DNA from: Lentzea jiangxiensis
GTDB taxonomy: Bacteria; Actinomycetota; Actinomycetes; Mycobacteriales; Pseudonocardiaceae
Length of the DNA stretch: 64,000 nucleotides
Direction: 5' to 3'
NCBI RefSeq assembly: GCF_900104175.1
Contig: NZ_FNIX01000005.1
Span: forward strand, 372,001 to 436,000
In this document: piece after piece, positions 17,162 through 25,193 of the stretch
How positions within the stretch are numbered: the stretch's first letter is position 1
Layout of the letters: every line of letters begins with the position of its first letter
Made by a program: the position numbers and the translations under genes
The notes under the pieces: model-generated
The model's database searches: none
The model's input: the letters and a program-made list of their open reading frames with translations, nothing else
What the model was told of the DNA's origin: nothing

Positions 17162-19602
17162 CTGAGCAGCTCTCCCATCCGCGCGGTTCGCACACCGCGC
17201 AACGCAAGCCATGCCGCGACGAGGACCACCACGGCACCACAGCCCACCATGACACCGAGCAGCGGCAGCAGGTTCGGAAGCATCGGTGCAGGGTTGAGCC
17301 AGGGGGCGGGGTCCAGGCGCGGCACGGCCGCTCCGGTGCTCGTGAACGACGCCAGCAGGCCGACGGCCAGCGCCAGCGACGCGAGCGCGCCCACTTCCAG
17401 CAGGTGGCTCGACCACAGCACCGACGGGCGCATGCCCATGCGGGTCGAGAGGGCGCCGGAGACGGCGTTCTGGCGGCGGCGCACCTCGATCGCCAGCAGC
17501 AGGGCCACGGCGGCGACCACGGCCAGCACGACGCCGATCGCGGCCACGAAGCCGAACGTCCACTCCACGGTCAGGAACGGCAGGCCGTCGAGCACGCGGG
17601 CGCGGTCGGCGACGTTCGTGTAGTGGATGCCCTGCGCCTGCAGCGCGGAGGTCAGGTCGGCCAACGGCAGCGCCGACCACAGGTGCCACGAGCCGACCTG
17701 GTCGACGGCGGGCACCGAGTCGCGCGCGAGGACGTAGCCGCGCGTGCCGAGCTTCGGGAACGACGGCAGCGACGCCACGGGCTTGAGCAGCGGCAGACCC
17801 GGGATCTGGATCTCCTGGTTCGCCGAGCGGCCGATGCGCACCGCGGGTGCGATGTCGCCGGTGCGCTTCAGGTCCGAGATGAGCGCACGGACCGAAGCGG
17901 CGTCGTCCAGGACAGCCGCGTCGGTGAACGTCGCCGGGTCCACCACCAGCGCACCGGTGCTGACGCCGACGAGAGTTGTGTTGCCGCGCAACGACGACGG
18001 CAGCTCGACGCGTCCGAGGGCGATGTCCTGCGACACCTGCACGGTGCTGTTCGCGCCGACGAACACGCCCGACTTCGAGGCCAGCGCCGACTGCTGCGCG
18101 CCCGCCACCGTGCTGCCGACGGCGATCGTGCCGACCGCCAGCACGCCCACGAGCAGCACGCCGGTCACGGGTCCGGCAGCCGCGGCCAGCCGGCGCACCG
18201 CGAACTGCGCGGCCGGGACCTGCCACCACCGCACGCGGTGCGACCAGCCGAGCGACCAGCGCAGCAGCCTGGTCGCGAGCAGTGCCGCCGCCAGCACCAC
18301 GAGCAGCGGGAACGCCAGCGCGGCCACGTCCACGCGCGGCAGTGAGCCCGCTTTCGGCGACGTGCCGAGCCCGTTGTCCGACAGCCGGAACCAAGCGAGC
18401 ACGGCGAGGGACGCCACGACCAGCTCCCACGGCACGAGGCTGAACCGTCGCGCCCGCGCCCGCCGCTGGAACGTCCGATGCGCCCGCCACGACGCCACGA
18501 GCACCGTCACCGCCAGGCTCAGCACCACGACGCCGAGCACGAACCCCGGTGCCACCCACAGCGTTCCGGGAGCCAGTTCGACGCCCGGCGCGTACAGGGG
18601 CAGCAGCAGCCGCGCGGCCACCAGCCCCAGCACTCCGCCCAGCACCAGCGGCAGACCGAGCTCCAGCACACCGCGGAAGCCCAGCGCCAGCGGACTCGCC
18701 CCGCGCACCCACAGCAGCCGCAGCTCCGAGTGCCGCCGCTGCGCCCACTGCACGGTCACGGTGCCGACGCCCGCGAGACCGACCAGCACGCTGATGAGCA
18801 CCAACGGCAGCAGCGCCGAGGAGACGTTGCGCTCGGACGTCCGCGCCGCCGCGATCGCACCGGACAGCAGGTCGGTCCGCGTCAACGGCAGCCCGAGCGC
18901 CGTCAGCCGCGCGTTGCCCTGATCGCGCAGGGATTCGGCCTCGTCGAGCGTCGAGAGCCGCGCGGAGGCGAAGCGCAGCGTCACGGTGGCGTTCGACGCG
19001 AACTCCGGCGGCAGCAGCGCGAGGTCGGACGGGCTGGACACCCAGATCACCGACGTGCTGGCGCCGTCACCGCCCAGCGGGTTCGGCACCGCGGTCTTCG
19101 CCTCGGAGCACCACCACCCGTCCACCGGCTGCGCCAGGTCGGCGTAGATGGCGGTCACCACGAGAGAGGATCCGGTCAGCCGGTCGCCGACGCGCACCTT
19201 CGCGGCCGTGGCGATCGTCCGCGGCACCCACAGGCCGGTGCCGCCGCCCTGCAGGACGGTCAGGTGCGCCTGCGCATCCGGCCGGTAGCCGAACCGGCCG
19301 TAGGTCGCGATGCCGCCGAAGTCCGGCCTGCCGATCCGCGAGTAGGCGCCGCCGAGGTCGCTGCGGGCGGCCATCGAGACGGCCTGCGACAGCGGCAGGC
19401 CCTCGCCGTCGAGGCCGGGGTGCACGGTGTGCGGGCAGATGCGGTCCTGCTGGTAGGCGAGCGCGGCGCTGCCCGAGGCGGACGAGTGCAGCGCGGCGGC
19501 GGCCACCACGAAGCCCAGCAGCAACGTCGTCACGATGCTCACGACGAGGGTGAGCGGACTCGACAGCGCTGCCCTGGGCGCGGCTCTCCACGGCAACTGC
19601 AC
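17158..19602 (-). CDS. FtsX/MacB-like ABC permease
   Basis: 814 residues from ATG. An N-terminal helix (about 15-38, LTLVVSIVTTLLLGFVVAAAAL) and a large extracytoplasmic domain with two Cys are followed by groups of membrane spans arranged as two FtsX-type modules, the second near the C-terminus (about 690-810). Such permeases move lipids, peptides or drugs, or pass mechanical signals, rather than importing solutes; no binding protein is encoded nearby. First gene of its operon. A gap of about 200 bp with a short tandem repeat lies upstream. Confidence 0.78.
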   Translation of the reverse strand: MQLPWRAAPRAALSSPLTLVVSIVTTLLLGFVVAAAALHSSASGSAALAYQQDRICPHTVHPGLDGEGLPLSQAVSMAARSDLGGAYSRIGRPDFGGIATYGRFGYRPDAQAHLTVLQGGGTGLWVPRTIATAAKVRVGDRLTGSSLVVTAIYADLAQPVDGWWCSEAKTAVPNPLGGDGASTSVIWVSSPSDLALLPPEFASNATVTLRFASARLSTLDEAESLRDQGNARLTALGLPLTRTDLLSGAIAAARTSERNVSSALLPLVLISVLVGLAGVGTVTVQWAQRRHSELRLLWVRGASPLALGFRGVLELGLPLVLGGVLGLVAARLLLPLYAPGVELAPGTLWVAPGFVLGVVVLSLAVTVLVASWRAHRTFQRRARARRFSLVPWELVVASLAVLAWFRLSDNGLGTSPKAGSLPRVDVAALAFPLLVVLAAALLATRLLRWSLGWSHRVRWWQVPAAQFAVRRLAAAAGPVTGVLLVGVLAVGTIAVGSTVAGAQQSALASKSGVFVGANSTVQVSQDIALGRVELPSSLRGNTTLVGVSTGALVVDPATFTDAAVLDDAASVRALISDLKRTGDIAPAVRIGRSANQEIQIPGLPLLKPVASLPSFPKLGTRGYVLARDSVPAVDQVGSWHLWSALPLADLTSALQAQGIHYTNVADRARVLDGLPFLTVEWTFGFVAAIGVVLAVVAAVALLLAIEVRRRQNAVSGALSTRMGMRPSVLWSSHLLEVGALASLALAVGLLASFTSTGAAVPRLDPAPWLNPAPMLPNLLPLLGVMVGCGAVVVLVAAWLALRGVRTARMGELLR

Positions 19603-19730
19603 GAGCGCACGCTAATCGGCGTTCGTCGTTTTGGGGAGGCTTCAGGAGGTAACGGAACGCATGACGCCGACCCGTCCAGGTCGTGCGGCGCGTCCAGCAC
19701 GCTGTCGGGGAGGCGGCCGCGCGGTCCACG

Positions 19731-19784
19731 TCGGCCACGTCGGCCACCTCGGCCACCTCGGCCACCTCGGCCACCTCACAGTGC
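19731..19784. repeat. 9-bp tandem array, six copies
   Basis: Unit TCGGCCACC; the first copy (19731-19739) ends in G, the other five (19740-19784) are identical. It lies in the gap between the epimerase gene and the permease gene. The length is a multiple of three but no credible gene covers it. No spacers, so not CRISPR. Confidence 0.9.
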
Positions 19785-19806
19785 GGCGACTTGAACGGTC
19801 CGACGG

Positions 19807-20799
19807 CTAGAGCGCGAACCCCTCCGGGAACGGATCGGTCGGGTCGAGCAGGTACTGGCCCATTCCCGTGATCCACGCGCGTCCGGCCACGGTGGGCACG
19901 ACGGCCGTCCGGTCCCCGAGAGGCACCTCCTCCAGCAGACGGCCGATGAACCTGGTGCCGATGAACGACTCGTTGACGAAGTCCTCCCCGATCCCCAGTT
20001 CGCCGCGGGCGTGCAGCTGGGCCATCCGGGCGCAGGTGCCCGTGCCGCAGGGGGAGCGGTCGAACCAGCCGGGGTGGATCGCCATCGCGTTGCGCGAGTG
20101 GGCGCCGTCCTCGCCGGGCGCGGTGAACTGGACGTGCTTGCAGCCGCTGATCGCCGGGTCCACGGGGTGCACCGGGCGGTTCACCGCGTTGATCCGGTCC
20201 ATGATGGACAGTCCGGCGGCCAGGACCCTGTCCTTCTCCGCCCTGTCGAACGGGATGCCCAGGTCCGCGAGCGGCACGATCGCGTAGAAGTTGCCGCCGT
20301 AGGCCATGTCGTAGCGGACCTCGCCGAGCCCCGGCACCTCTACGACCGCGTCCAGCTCGTGCGCGTACGCCGGGACGTTGCGGATCGTCACGAGCTTCGT
20401 GCGGGTGTCGTAGTCGGCGAGCACCAGCCCCGCCGGGGTGTCGAGGCGGACGGTGGTGACGGGTTCGGTCACCTCGACCATGCCGGTCTCGACGAGCACC
20501 GTCGCCACGCCGATGGTGCCGTGCCCGCACATCGGCAGCAGGCCGGAGACCTCGATGAACAGCACACCCCAGTCGGCGTCCCGGCGGGTCGGCGGCTGCA
20601 GGATCGCGCCGCTCATGGCCGCGTGGCCGCGTGGCTCGTTGACGAGGAGCCTGCGGACGTGGTCGTGGTCCTCGATGAAGTTCAGGCGCTTCTCGGCCAT
20701 CGTCTCGCCGGGGATCACGCCGACGCCACCGGTGACGACGCGTGTCGGCATGCCCTCGGTGTGGGAGTCGACGGCGCTGAAGTACTTCGCGAACCTCAT
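19807..20799 (-). CDS. 4-hydroxyproline 2-epimerase (proline racemase family)
   Basis: 330 residues from ATG. Both catalytic Cys of the two-thiol mechanism are present: Cys91 in MCGHGTIG and Cys251 in SPCGTGTCA; trans-3-hydroxyproline dehydratases of the same family have Thr at the second site as I recall, so epimerase is the better call. It converts trans-4-hydroxy-L-proline to cis-4-hydroxy-D-proline, the first step of hydroxyproline breakdown. Overlaps the DapA-family gene by 4 bases; last gene of the operon. Confidence 0.88.
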   Translation of the reverse strand: MRFAKYFSAVDSHTEGMPTRVVTGGVGVIPGETMAEKRLNFIEDHDHVRRLLVNEPRGHAAMSGAILQPPTRRDADWGVLFIEVSGLLPMCGHGTIGVATVLVETGMVEVTEPVTTVRLDTPAGLVLADYDTRTKLVTIRNVPAYAHELDAVVEVPGLGEVRYDMAYGGNFYAIVPLADLGIPFDRAEKDRVLAAGLSIMDRINAVNRPVHPVDPAISGCKHVQFTAPGEDGAHSRNAMAIHPGWFDRSPCGTGTCARMAQLHARGELGIGEDFVNESFIGTRFIGRLLEEVPLGDRTAVVPTVAGRAWITGMGQYLLDPTDPFPEGFAL

Positions 20800-21689
20800 G
20801 ACGTGGCCAGCGCCATGTCGGCGTCGACCTGCGCGAGCTGCTCGGCGCTCAGCGGGCCGCGCGGGGGACGGCACGGACCGCCGTAGCGGCCGACGTAGTC
20901 CATGGAACGCTTGATGGCCTGGACGAACTCGGTGCGCGAGTCCCAGCGGAACGCCGGCACGAGCTTCTCGTACAGCGCGCGTGCCTTGTCCAGCTCGCCG
21001 TCGCGCGCCAGGGTGAACAGCTCGACGCTCTCGGCGGGGAACACGTTGGGGTAGCCCGCGAACCAGCCGGTCGCGCCCATCAGCAGGCTCTCCAGCACGA
21101 CGTCGTCCGCACCCGCCACGACCGTGAGGTGCGGGGCGGCCGCGCGGATCTCCAGCACGCGCCGGACGTCGCCGGAGAACTCCTTGACCGCCACGACGTT
21201 CTCGATCTGGCCGAGCTCGGCGAGCAGGTCCGGGGTCAGGTCCACCTTGGTGTCGATCGGGTTGTTGTAGACCATGATCGGCAGTCCTGCCTTCGCGACC
21301 TCGCGGAAGTGGTGCACCACCTCACCGCGGTTGGCCCGGTACGTGGTGGGCGGCAGGCACAGCACGCCGTCCGCGCCGTCCTCGGCCGCGAGCTCGGCCC
21401 AGTGGCGGGCCTGGTGCGCGCCGACGCCGTGCACGCCGATGACCGCGATGCCCTTGCCCTTCACCGCGGCGATGGCGGTCTGCGCGACCTCGCGGCGTTC
21501 GGCATCGGTCAGCGACGAGTACTCGCCCAGGGAGCCGTTCGGGCCGACGCCGCGGCAGCCGTTCTCGACGACCCACCGGCAGTGCTCGGCGAACCTGTCC
21601 AGGTCGGGGCGCAGTCCTGCCGGGGCGTTCTGGTCCTCGGCGTAGGGGAGCGCGGTGGCGACGATGACGCCGTCGAGGCGTTCGGTCAT
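20796..21689 (-). CDS. DapA-family lyase, likely pyrroline-4-hydroxy-2-carboxylate deaminase
   Basis: 297 residues from ATG. A DapA-type TIM barrel with Schiff-base Lys169 (VAVKEFSGD), the conserved Tyr141 (MVYNNP) and a GPNGSLGEY loop (49-57) where carboxylate binding is expected. In hydroxyproline pathways this family member removes ammonia from 1-pyrroline-4-hydroxy-2-carboxylate to give alpha-ketoglutarate semialdehyde. The call rests on the company of an epimerase and a three-part oxidase; alone it would be any DapA-like lyase. Coupled on both sides by 4-base overlaps. Confidence 0.8.
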   Translation of the reverse strand: MTERLDGVIVATALPYAEDQNAPAGLRPDLDRFAEHCRWVVENGCRGVGPNGSLGEYSSLTDAERREVAQTAIAAVKGKGIAVIGVHGVGAHQARHWAELAAEDGADGVLCLPPTTYRANRGEVVHHFREVAKAGLPIMVYNNPIDTKVDLTPDLLAELGQIENVVAVKEFSGDVRRVLEIRAAAPHLTVVAGADDVVLESLLMGATGWFAGYPNVFPAESVELFTLARDGELDKARALYEKLVPAFRWDSRTEFVQAIKRSMDYVGRYGGPCRPPRGPLSAEQLAQVDADMALATS

Positions 21690-22876
21690 GACTTCTCCTC
21701 CGGGAGGTCGGCGAGTTCGCCTAGGGGGATCGGGACCGCGATCACGCGGCGCTGGCCGTCGAACGGGACGCCGGTCAGCTCGGCGGCGTTGCGGGCGCAG
21801 ATGCGGCCCTGGCAGCGGCCGAGCGCGACGCGGCTGGACAGCTTCAGCTCGCGCATGCTCGTGGCGTCGGTGAGGTCGGCGAGGCGGACCTTCTCGCAGC
21901 GGCACACGGTGGTGTCCTGGTCGAGCCACGTCCGCCAGCCGGGCTGGACCTCGTGCGCCCTGGCCAGTGCCGCGGCGAACAGGCGGCCTCTGCGCACGGC
22001 CTCCAGCGCCTTCCCGGGGGGCGTCAGGCCGGCCGCGGCGGCCCCGGCGACGACACCCTCCGCCTCGGCCAGGTCGGCACCGCCGATGCCGGTGACCTCG
22101 CCGGCCGCGTAGACGTCCTCGACCGACGTCCGCTGGTGCTCGTCGACCTCCAGGAAGTCGTTGGTGCGCCTGGCTTGCGGCACCAGGTCGGTGCGGGGGA
22201 GGAAGCCGTGGCCGATGCAGACCAGGTCGGCCTGGACGGTGCGGTGGCTGACCGGGTGCCAGCCGCCGTCGAGCTTGGCGACGGTGACGTCCGGACCGCG
22301 CTTGGCGATCACCGCCGTGCGGGTTTCCAGGCGCGGCAACACCTTCCGGTAGCGCGCGAGCTCGCCGACCTTGTGCCGGTTGGCGGCGACGGCCTTCGCC
22401 TCGCGCAGCCACCGGGCGGGGGAGGAGGCCTCGTAGACGCCGACGAGCGTGGCCCCCAGGTCCTGCAACGCGGTCGCGACGGGCAGCAGGAACGGGCCGG
22501 TGCCCGCGACGATCACGCGTCCGGCCAGTGTCACGCCCTGCTTCGCCAGCGCCTGGGCGGCGCCCGCGGTGATCACCCCGGGGCCGTCCCAGCCGGGGAA
22601 CGGCAGCGGGCGGTCGTAGGCGCCGGTCGCGATGACGAGCTTGTCGAACGCCAGCCGCCGCGGGCCGCGCAGGTGCAGCGTGTGGTCTTCGACGAGCCAC
22701 GCCTCGGTGTTCCCGAGGTGCGTCACGCCGCTGTGCTGGAAGCCGGCCCGCCCGCGCAGGTACTGGCCGCCCGCCTCGGGTTCCGAGTCGACCATCGTGA
22801 CCTCGGCGCCCGCGTCGGCGGCGGTCCTCGCGGCGGCCATGCCGGCCGGTCCGGCTCCCACCACGACGACCCTCAC
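21686..22876 (-). CDS. FAD/NAD(P)-binding subunit of D-hydroxyproline dehydrogenase
   Basis: 396 residues from GTG. N-terminal dinucleotide fold GAGPAG (7-12), a second fold (VIVAGTGPFLLP), and a C-terminal BFD-like Cys set (VCRCEKV ... GRCQGRICARNA) for a [2Fe-2S] cluster. With the small ferredoxin-like protein and the DAO-type oxidase it makes the three-part flavoenzyme (HcnABC/LhpBEF type) that oxidises cis-4-hydroxy-D-proline. Start and stop overlap neighbours by 4 bases, consistent with equal synthesis of the subunits. Confidence 0.8.
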   Translation of the reverse strand: MRVVVVGAGPAGMAAARTAADAGAEVTMVDSEPEAGGQYLRGRAGFQHSGVTHLGNTEAWLVEDHTLHLRGPRRLAFDKLVIATGAYDRPLPFPGWDGPGVITAGAAQALAKQGVTLAGRVIVAGTGPFLLPVATALQDLGATLVGVYEASSPARWLREAKAVAANRHKVGELARYRKVLPRLETRTAVIAKRGPDVTVAKLDGGWHPVSHRTVQADLVCIGHGFLPRTDLVPQARRTNDFLEVDEHQRTSVEDVYAAGEVTGIGGADLAEAEGVVAGAAAAGLTPPGKALEAVRRGRLFAAALARAHEVQPGWRTWLDQDTTVCRCEKVRLADLTDATSMRELKLSSRVALGRCQGRICARNAAELTGVPFDGQRRVIAVPIPLGELADLPEEKS

Positions 22877-23055
22877 GGCGTCGTCCTGATCACGTCGCCG
22901 TCGCGCAGCGGGTGGCGGCACGCGCGGACCTCGGGCACGCCGTTGATCTCCGCGACACACCCGAAGCACACGCCGATGCCGCAGAAGAACCTTCCGGGCA
23001 ACAACTCCGCGACGTGGGCGACCTCGCGCTGCTGTCCGTTGAACGTCACCTTCAC
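22873..23055 (-). CDS. (2Fe-2S)-binding small subunit
   Basis: 60 residues from GTG 23055, overlapping the oxidase stop and the next start by 4 bases each. Cys25, Cys30, Cys33 and Cys46 give the spacing CxxxxCxxC-n-C of plant-type [2Fe-2S] domains (SoxA-N/HcnA type). It should carry electrons between the two flavin subunits. Confidence 0.82.
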   Translation of the reverse strand: MKVTFNGQQREVAHVAELLPGRFFCGIGVCFGCVAEINGVPEVRACRHPLRDGDVIRTTP

Positions 23056-24131
23056 ACCATCACCTCCGGACGGTCGACGCGGAACGGGCGGGGATCGACG
23101 AGCGGCTCCTCGCCGGTGAGCAGCTGGGCGAGCAGCCGTCCGGTGGCGGGGGCGAGGCCGACGCCCGCGCCCTCGTGCCCGGTGGCGTGCCAGAGACCGG
23201 GCGTGCGCGGGTCCTCGCCGATGATCGGCAGGTGGTCCGGCGCGTAGGGGCGGAAGCCGCCGTACGCGCGCATGACCGGGACGTCCGCCAGCATCGGGAA
23301 CATCGCGATCGCCCTCCGTGCCAATGCTGTGAGGACTTCCGTCTCGATCGTGTCGTCGAAGCCCTTGCGCTGGCGGCTGGAGCCGATGAGCACCGTGCCG
23401 GCCTGCGTCGACTCGACGACGCCGGACGTCTGCAGGTCGGCGTCACCGCTCGCGACCGCGCCGACGTAGTCCGCGTCGTAGACCTTGTGCCGGATCCTGC
23501 CGGGGATCGGCGTGGTGACGAGCACGACGCCGCGCCGGGGCAGCACGTTGACGCCGAAGTTCCGCGCCCACGGCCCGGTGGCGTTCACGACCGCGCCGCA
23601 GCTGATCACGCCGTCCGCCGTCGTGACGCTGCGTCCGTCCGTTGTGGACACTTCAGTGCGTTTGACCTCGATGCCGCGCAACAGGTACCGGGTGGCCTTG
23701 ACGGGGTTGAGCTGGGCGTCCTCGAGGTAGTGGACGGCGGCGGTGACGGCGGGGTTGAGGTGCGGCTCGTGGGCCAGCGCCTCCTCGGGGGTGATCTCGC
23801 AGGCGTCCACGCCCGCGGCCCGCTGCCTCGCGGCGAACGCCCGCAGGGGCCCGGCGGCCTCGGGGGTCGTGGCGACGACGAGTCCGCCCTTCTCCTCCCA
23901 CTCGGCGTCGCCGGCCAGCTCCGGCCACAGCTCGCGGCTCCTCCTGGCGAGGTCGAGCTCCGGCCCGGGCTCCTTGTCGCTGACCAGGACGTTGCCCTCA
24001 CCCGCCGAGCTGGTGCCCGACGCCGGCCCGTGGCGGTCGACGACGAGCACATCGAGCCCGCGCGCCTTCAACGCCTGCGCGCACGCGGCTCCGATGATGC
24101 CCGCGCCCATGACCACGACGTCCGGGTGCAT
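23052..24131 (-). CDS. DAO-family FAD oxidase, catalytic subunit for cis-4-hydroxy-D-proline
   Basis: 359 residues from ATG; GGAGG lies 6 bases before the start and directly abuts a palindrome. FAD-binding GAGIIG at 9-14 and C-terminal GLWHATGHEGAGVGLAP, as in the glycine/D-amino-acid oxidase family. Expected to oxidise cis-4-hydroxy-D-proline to 1-pyrroline-4-hydroxy-2-carboxylate within the three-part enzyme. First structural gene of the operon. The last enzyme of the pathway, alpha-ketoglutarate semialdehyde dehydrogenase, is not in this window. Confidence 0.82.
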   Translation of the reverse strand: MHPDVVVMGAGIIGAACAQALKARGLDVLVVDRHGPASGTSSAGEGNVLVSDKEPGPELDLARRSRELWPELAGDAEWEEKGGLVVATTPEAAGPLRAFAARQRAAGVDACEITPEEALAHEPHLNPAVTAAVHYLEDAQLNPVKATRYLLRGIEVKRTEVSTTDGRSVTTADGVISCGAVVNATGPWARNFGVNVLPRRGVVLVTTPIPGRIRHKVYDADYVGAVASGDADLQTSGVVESTQAGTVLIGSSRQRKGFDDTIETEVLTALARRAIAMFPMLADVPVMRAYGGFRPYAPDHLPIIGEDPRTPGLWHATGHEGAGVGLAPATGRLLAQLLTGEEPLVDPRPFRVDRPEVMV

Positions 24132-24140
24132 CGCTACCTC

Positions 24141-24158
24141 CGTTCATTACAATGAACG
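24141..24158. promoter_or_regulatory. perfect palindrome, likely operator of the hydroxyproline operon
   Basis: CGTTCATT-AC-AATGAACG: 8-base arms around 2 bases, filling most of the 27-bp gap between the regulator stop codon (TAA at 24161-24159) and the oxidase start. Its end touches the Shine-Dalgarno GGAGG. A protein bound here could control both transcription and ribosome access for the enzymes while leaving the regulator gene untouched. Confidence 0.65.
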
Positions 24159-24704
24159 TTAGTGCTTCGGGTACTCAAGCACCAGCACCGAGCTGACCTC
24201 ACCGCCGACGGTCTCGTAGAGGTGCGGGACCGAGCCGGGGAAGCACACGTAGTCACCCGGCCCCAGCTCGTACGGCCGTTCGACCGGTCCGACCCTCAAC
24301 TGACCGCTCGTGACCAGCACGTGCTCCTTGCCGGGATGACCTTCGCTGGTCTGCACAGCTCCGGGCCGCACGCGCTGGTCGTAGATCTCCAGCACGGTGT
24401 CCCCGATGTCCATCCGCCGCATCAGCCGCAGGTCGACGGCGTTGCTGCTGAGCACCTCCACGTCCCGTGCCCGCACCAGCACCACGTCCGGCGTCGTCCG
24501 CTCCGTCACGAGCTCCGACACCGGCACGTCCAAAGCGTTCGACAAACTGAACACGGTCTCGATCGTCGGATTGCCCGACCCGCTCTCCAGCTGAGACAGC
24601 GTGCCCTTGGCGATGGACGACCGCCGCGCGAGCTCCGACAGGGACAACCCGCGCTGCTCCCGGAACGCCCTGATGTTGGCGCCGAGAACCTGACCCGCAC
24701 TCAT
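24159..24704 (-). CDS. XRE-family regulator with cupin sensor domain
   Basis: 181 residues from ATG 24704. Helix-turn-helix at about 8-62 (LSLSELARRSSIAKGTLSQLESG), then a cupin barrel in the C-terminal third (GHPGKEHVLVTSGQLRVG ... PHLYETVGG). The architecture is that of PuuR-like regulators that sense small metabolites. It leads the hydroxyproline genes in the same direction and probably controls them through the palindrome just after its stop. The ligand is likely a pathway intermediate (inference). Confidence 0.85.
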   Translation of the reverse strand: MSAGQVLGANIRAFREQRGLSLSELARRSSIAKGTLSQLESGSGNPTIETVFSLSNALDVPVSELVTERTTPDVVLVRARDVEVLSSNAVDLRLMRRMDIGDTVLEIYDQRVRPGAVQTSEGHPGKEHVLVTSGQLRVGPVERPYELGPGDYVCFPGSVPHLYETVGGEVSSVLVLEYPKH

Positions 24705-24734
24705 AGCCACTGATCGTTGCATAGGCTTGCGGCC

Positions 24735-25121
24735 ATGACTGCGTACACGGAGGCGGAGGGCCGAACCCTCCGCACGGCCGTTTTCGGTGCGATGGTGCTC
24801 GTGTCCACGGCGGACCCGGGCTCGGTCGACGAGGAGAGCCAGGCGGGCGTCAGGGCCATCACGCTGCTCTCGGACGACCTGCGCGCCATCATCGCCGCCG
24901 CCCCGCCCGCCCTGCCGAAGGGCACGGCGTCCGATGTGGAGGCGGGCGTCCTGGCGGCCCTGCGCGACTCGGTGGCGATCATCAACGCCCACGAGCCGCG
25001 CGACGTGCCGATCTTCCGCGCGGCCGTGGCTCAGATGTGCCGGTCGGTGGCGGGGGCGGACGGCGAGGTGGCCGCGGCCGAGCGGGAGATGGTGACGCGG
25101 GTCGTCGAGGCCCTCGCCTGA
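24735..25121 (+). CDS. small TerB-like helical protein
   Basis: 128 residues from ATG 24735. All-helical, acidic, with ADGEVAAAEREMVTRVVEAL near the end, resembling the acidic helix motif of TerB/tellurite-resistance folds. TAGGCT (24722-24727) ends 7 bases before the ATG, so the mRNA may be leaderless. Divergent from the XRE-cupin regulator across 30 bp. A terminator hairpin follows. Function unknown. Confidence 0.6.
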   Translation: MTAYTEAEGRTLRTAVFGAMVLVSTADPGSVDEESQAGVRAITLLSDDLRAIIAAAPPALPKGTASDVEAGVLAALRDSVAIINAHEPRDVPIFRAAVAQMCRSVAGADGEVAAAEREMVTRVVEALA

Positions 25122-25138
25122 CGCGGCCCGTGCTCCGC

Positions 25139-25169
25139 GGCCTCGCCGCGCCGGCCAGCCGGCGAGGCC
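25139..25169. terminator. hairpin between converging genes
   Basis: Perfect 10-bp arms GGCCTCGCCG (25139-25148) and CGGCGAGGCC (25160-25169) around an 11-base loop, between the TerB-like gene and the end of the TIR-like/TPR gene. Confidence 0.75.
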
Positions 25170-25193
25170 TGCGGCACCGTCACCGCGGACGAG

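Noticed and set aside
19731-19784. Repeat array considered as CRISPR
   Set aside because: Nine-base units directly abut with no spacers, and no cas genes are near.
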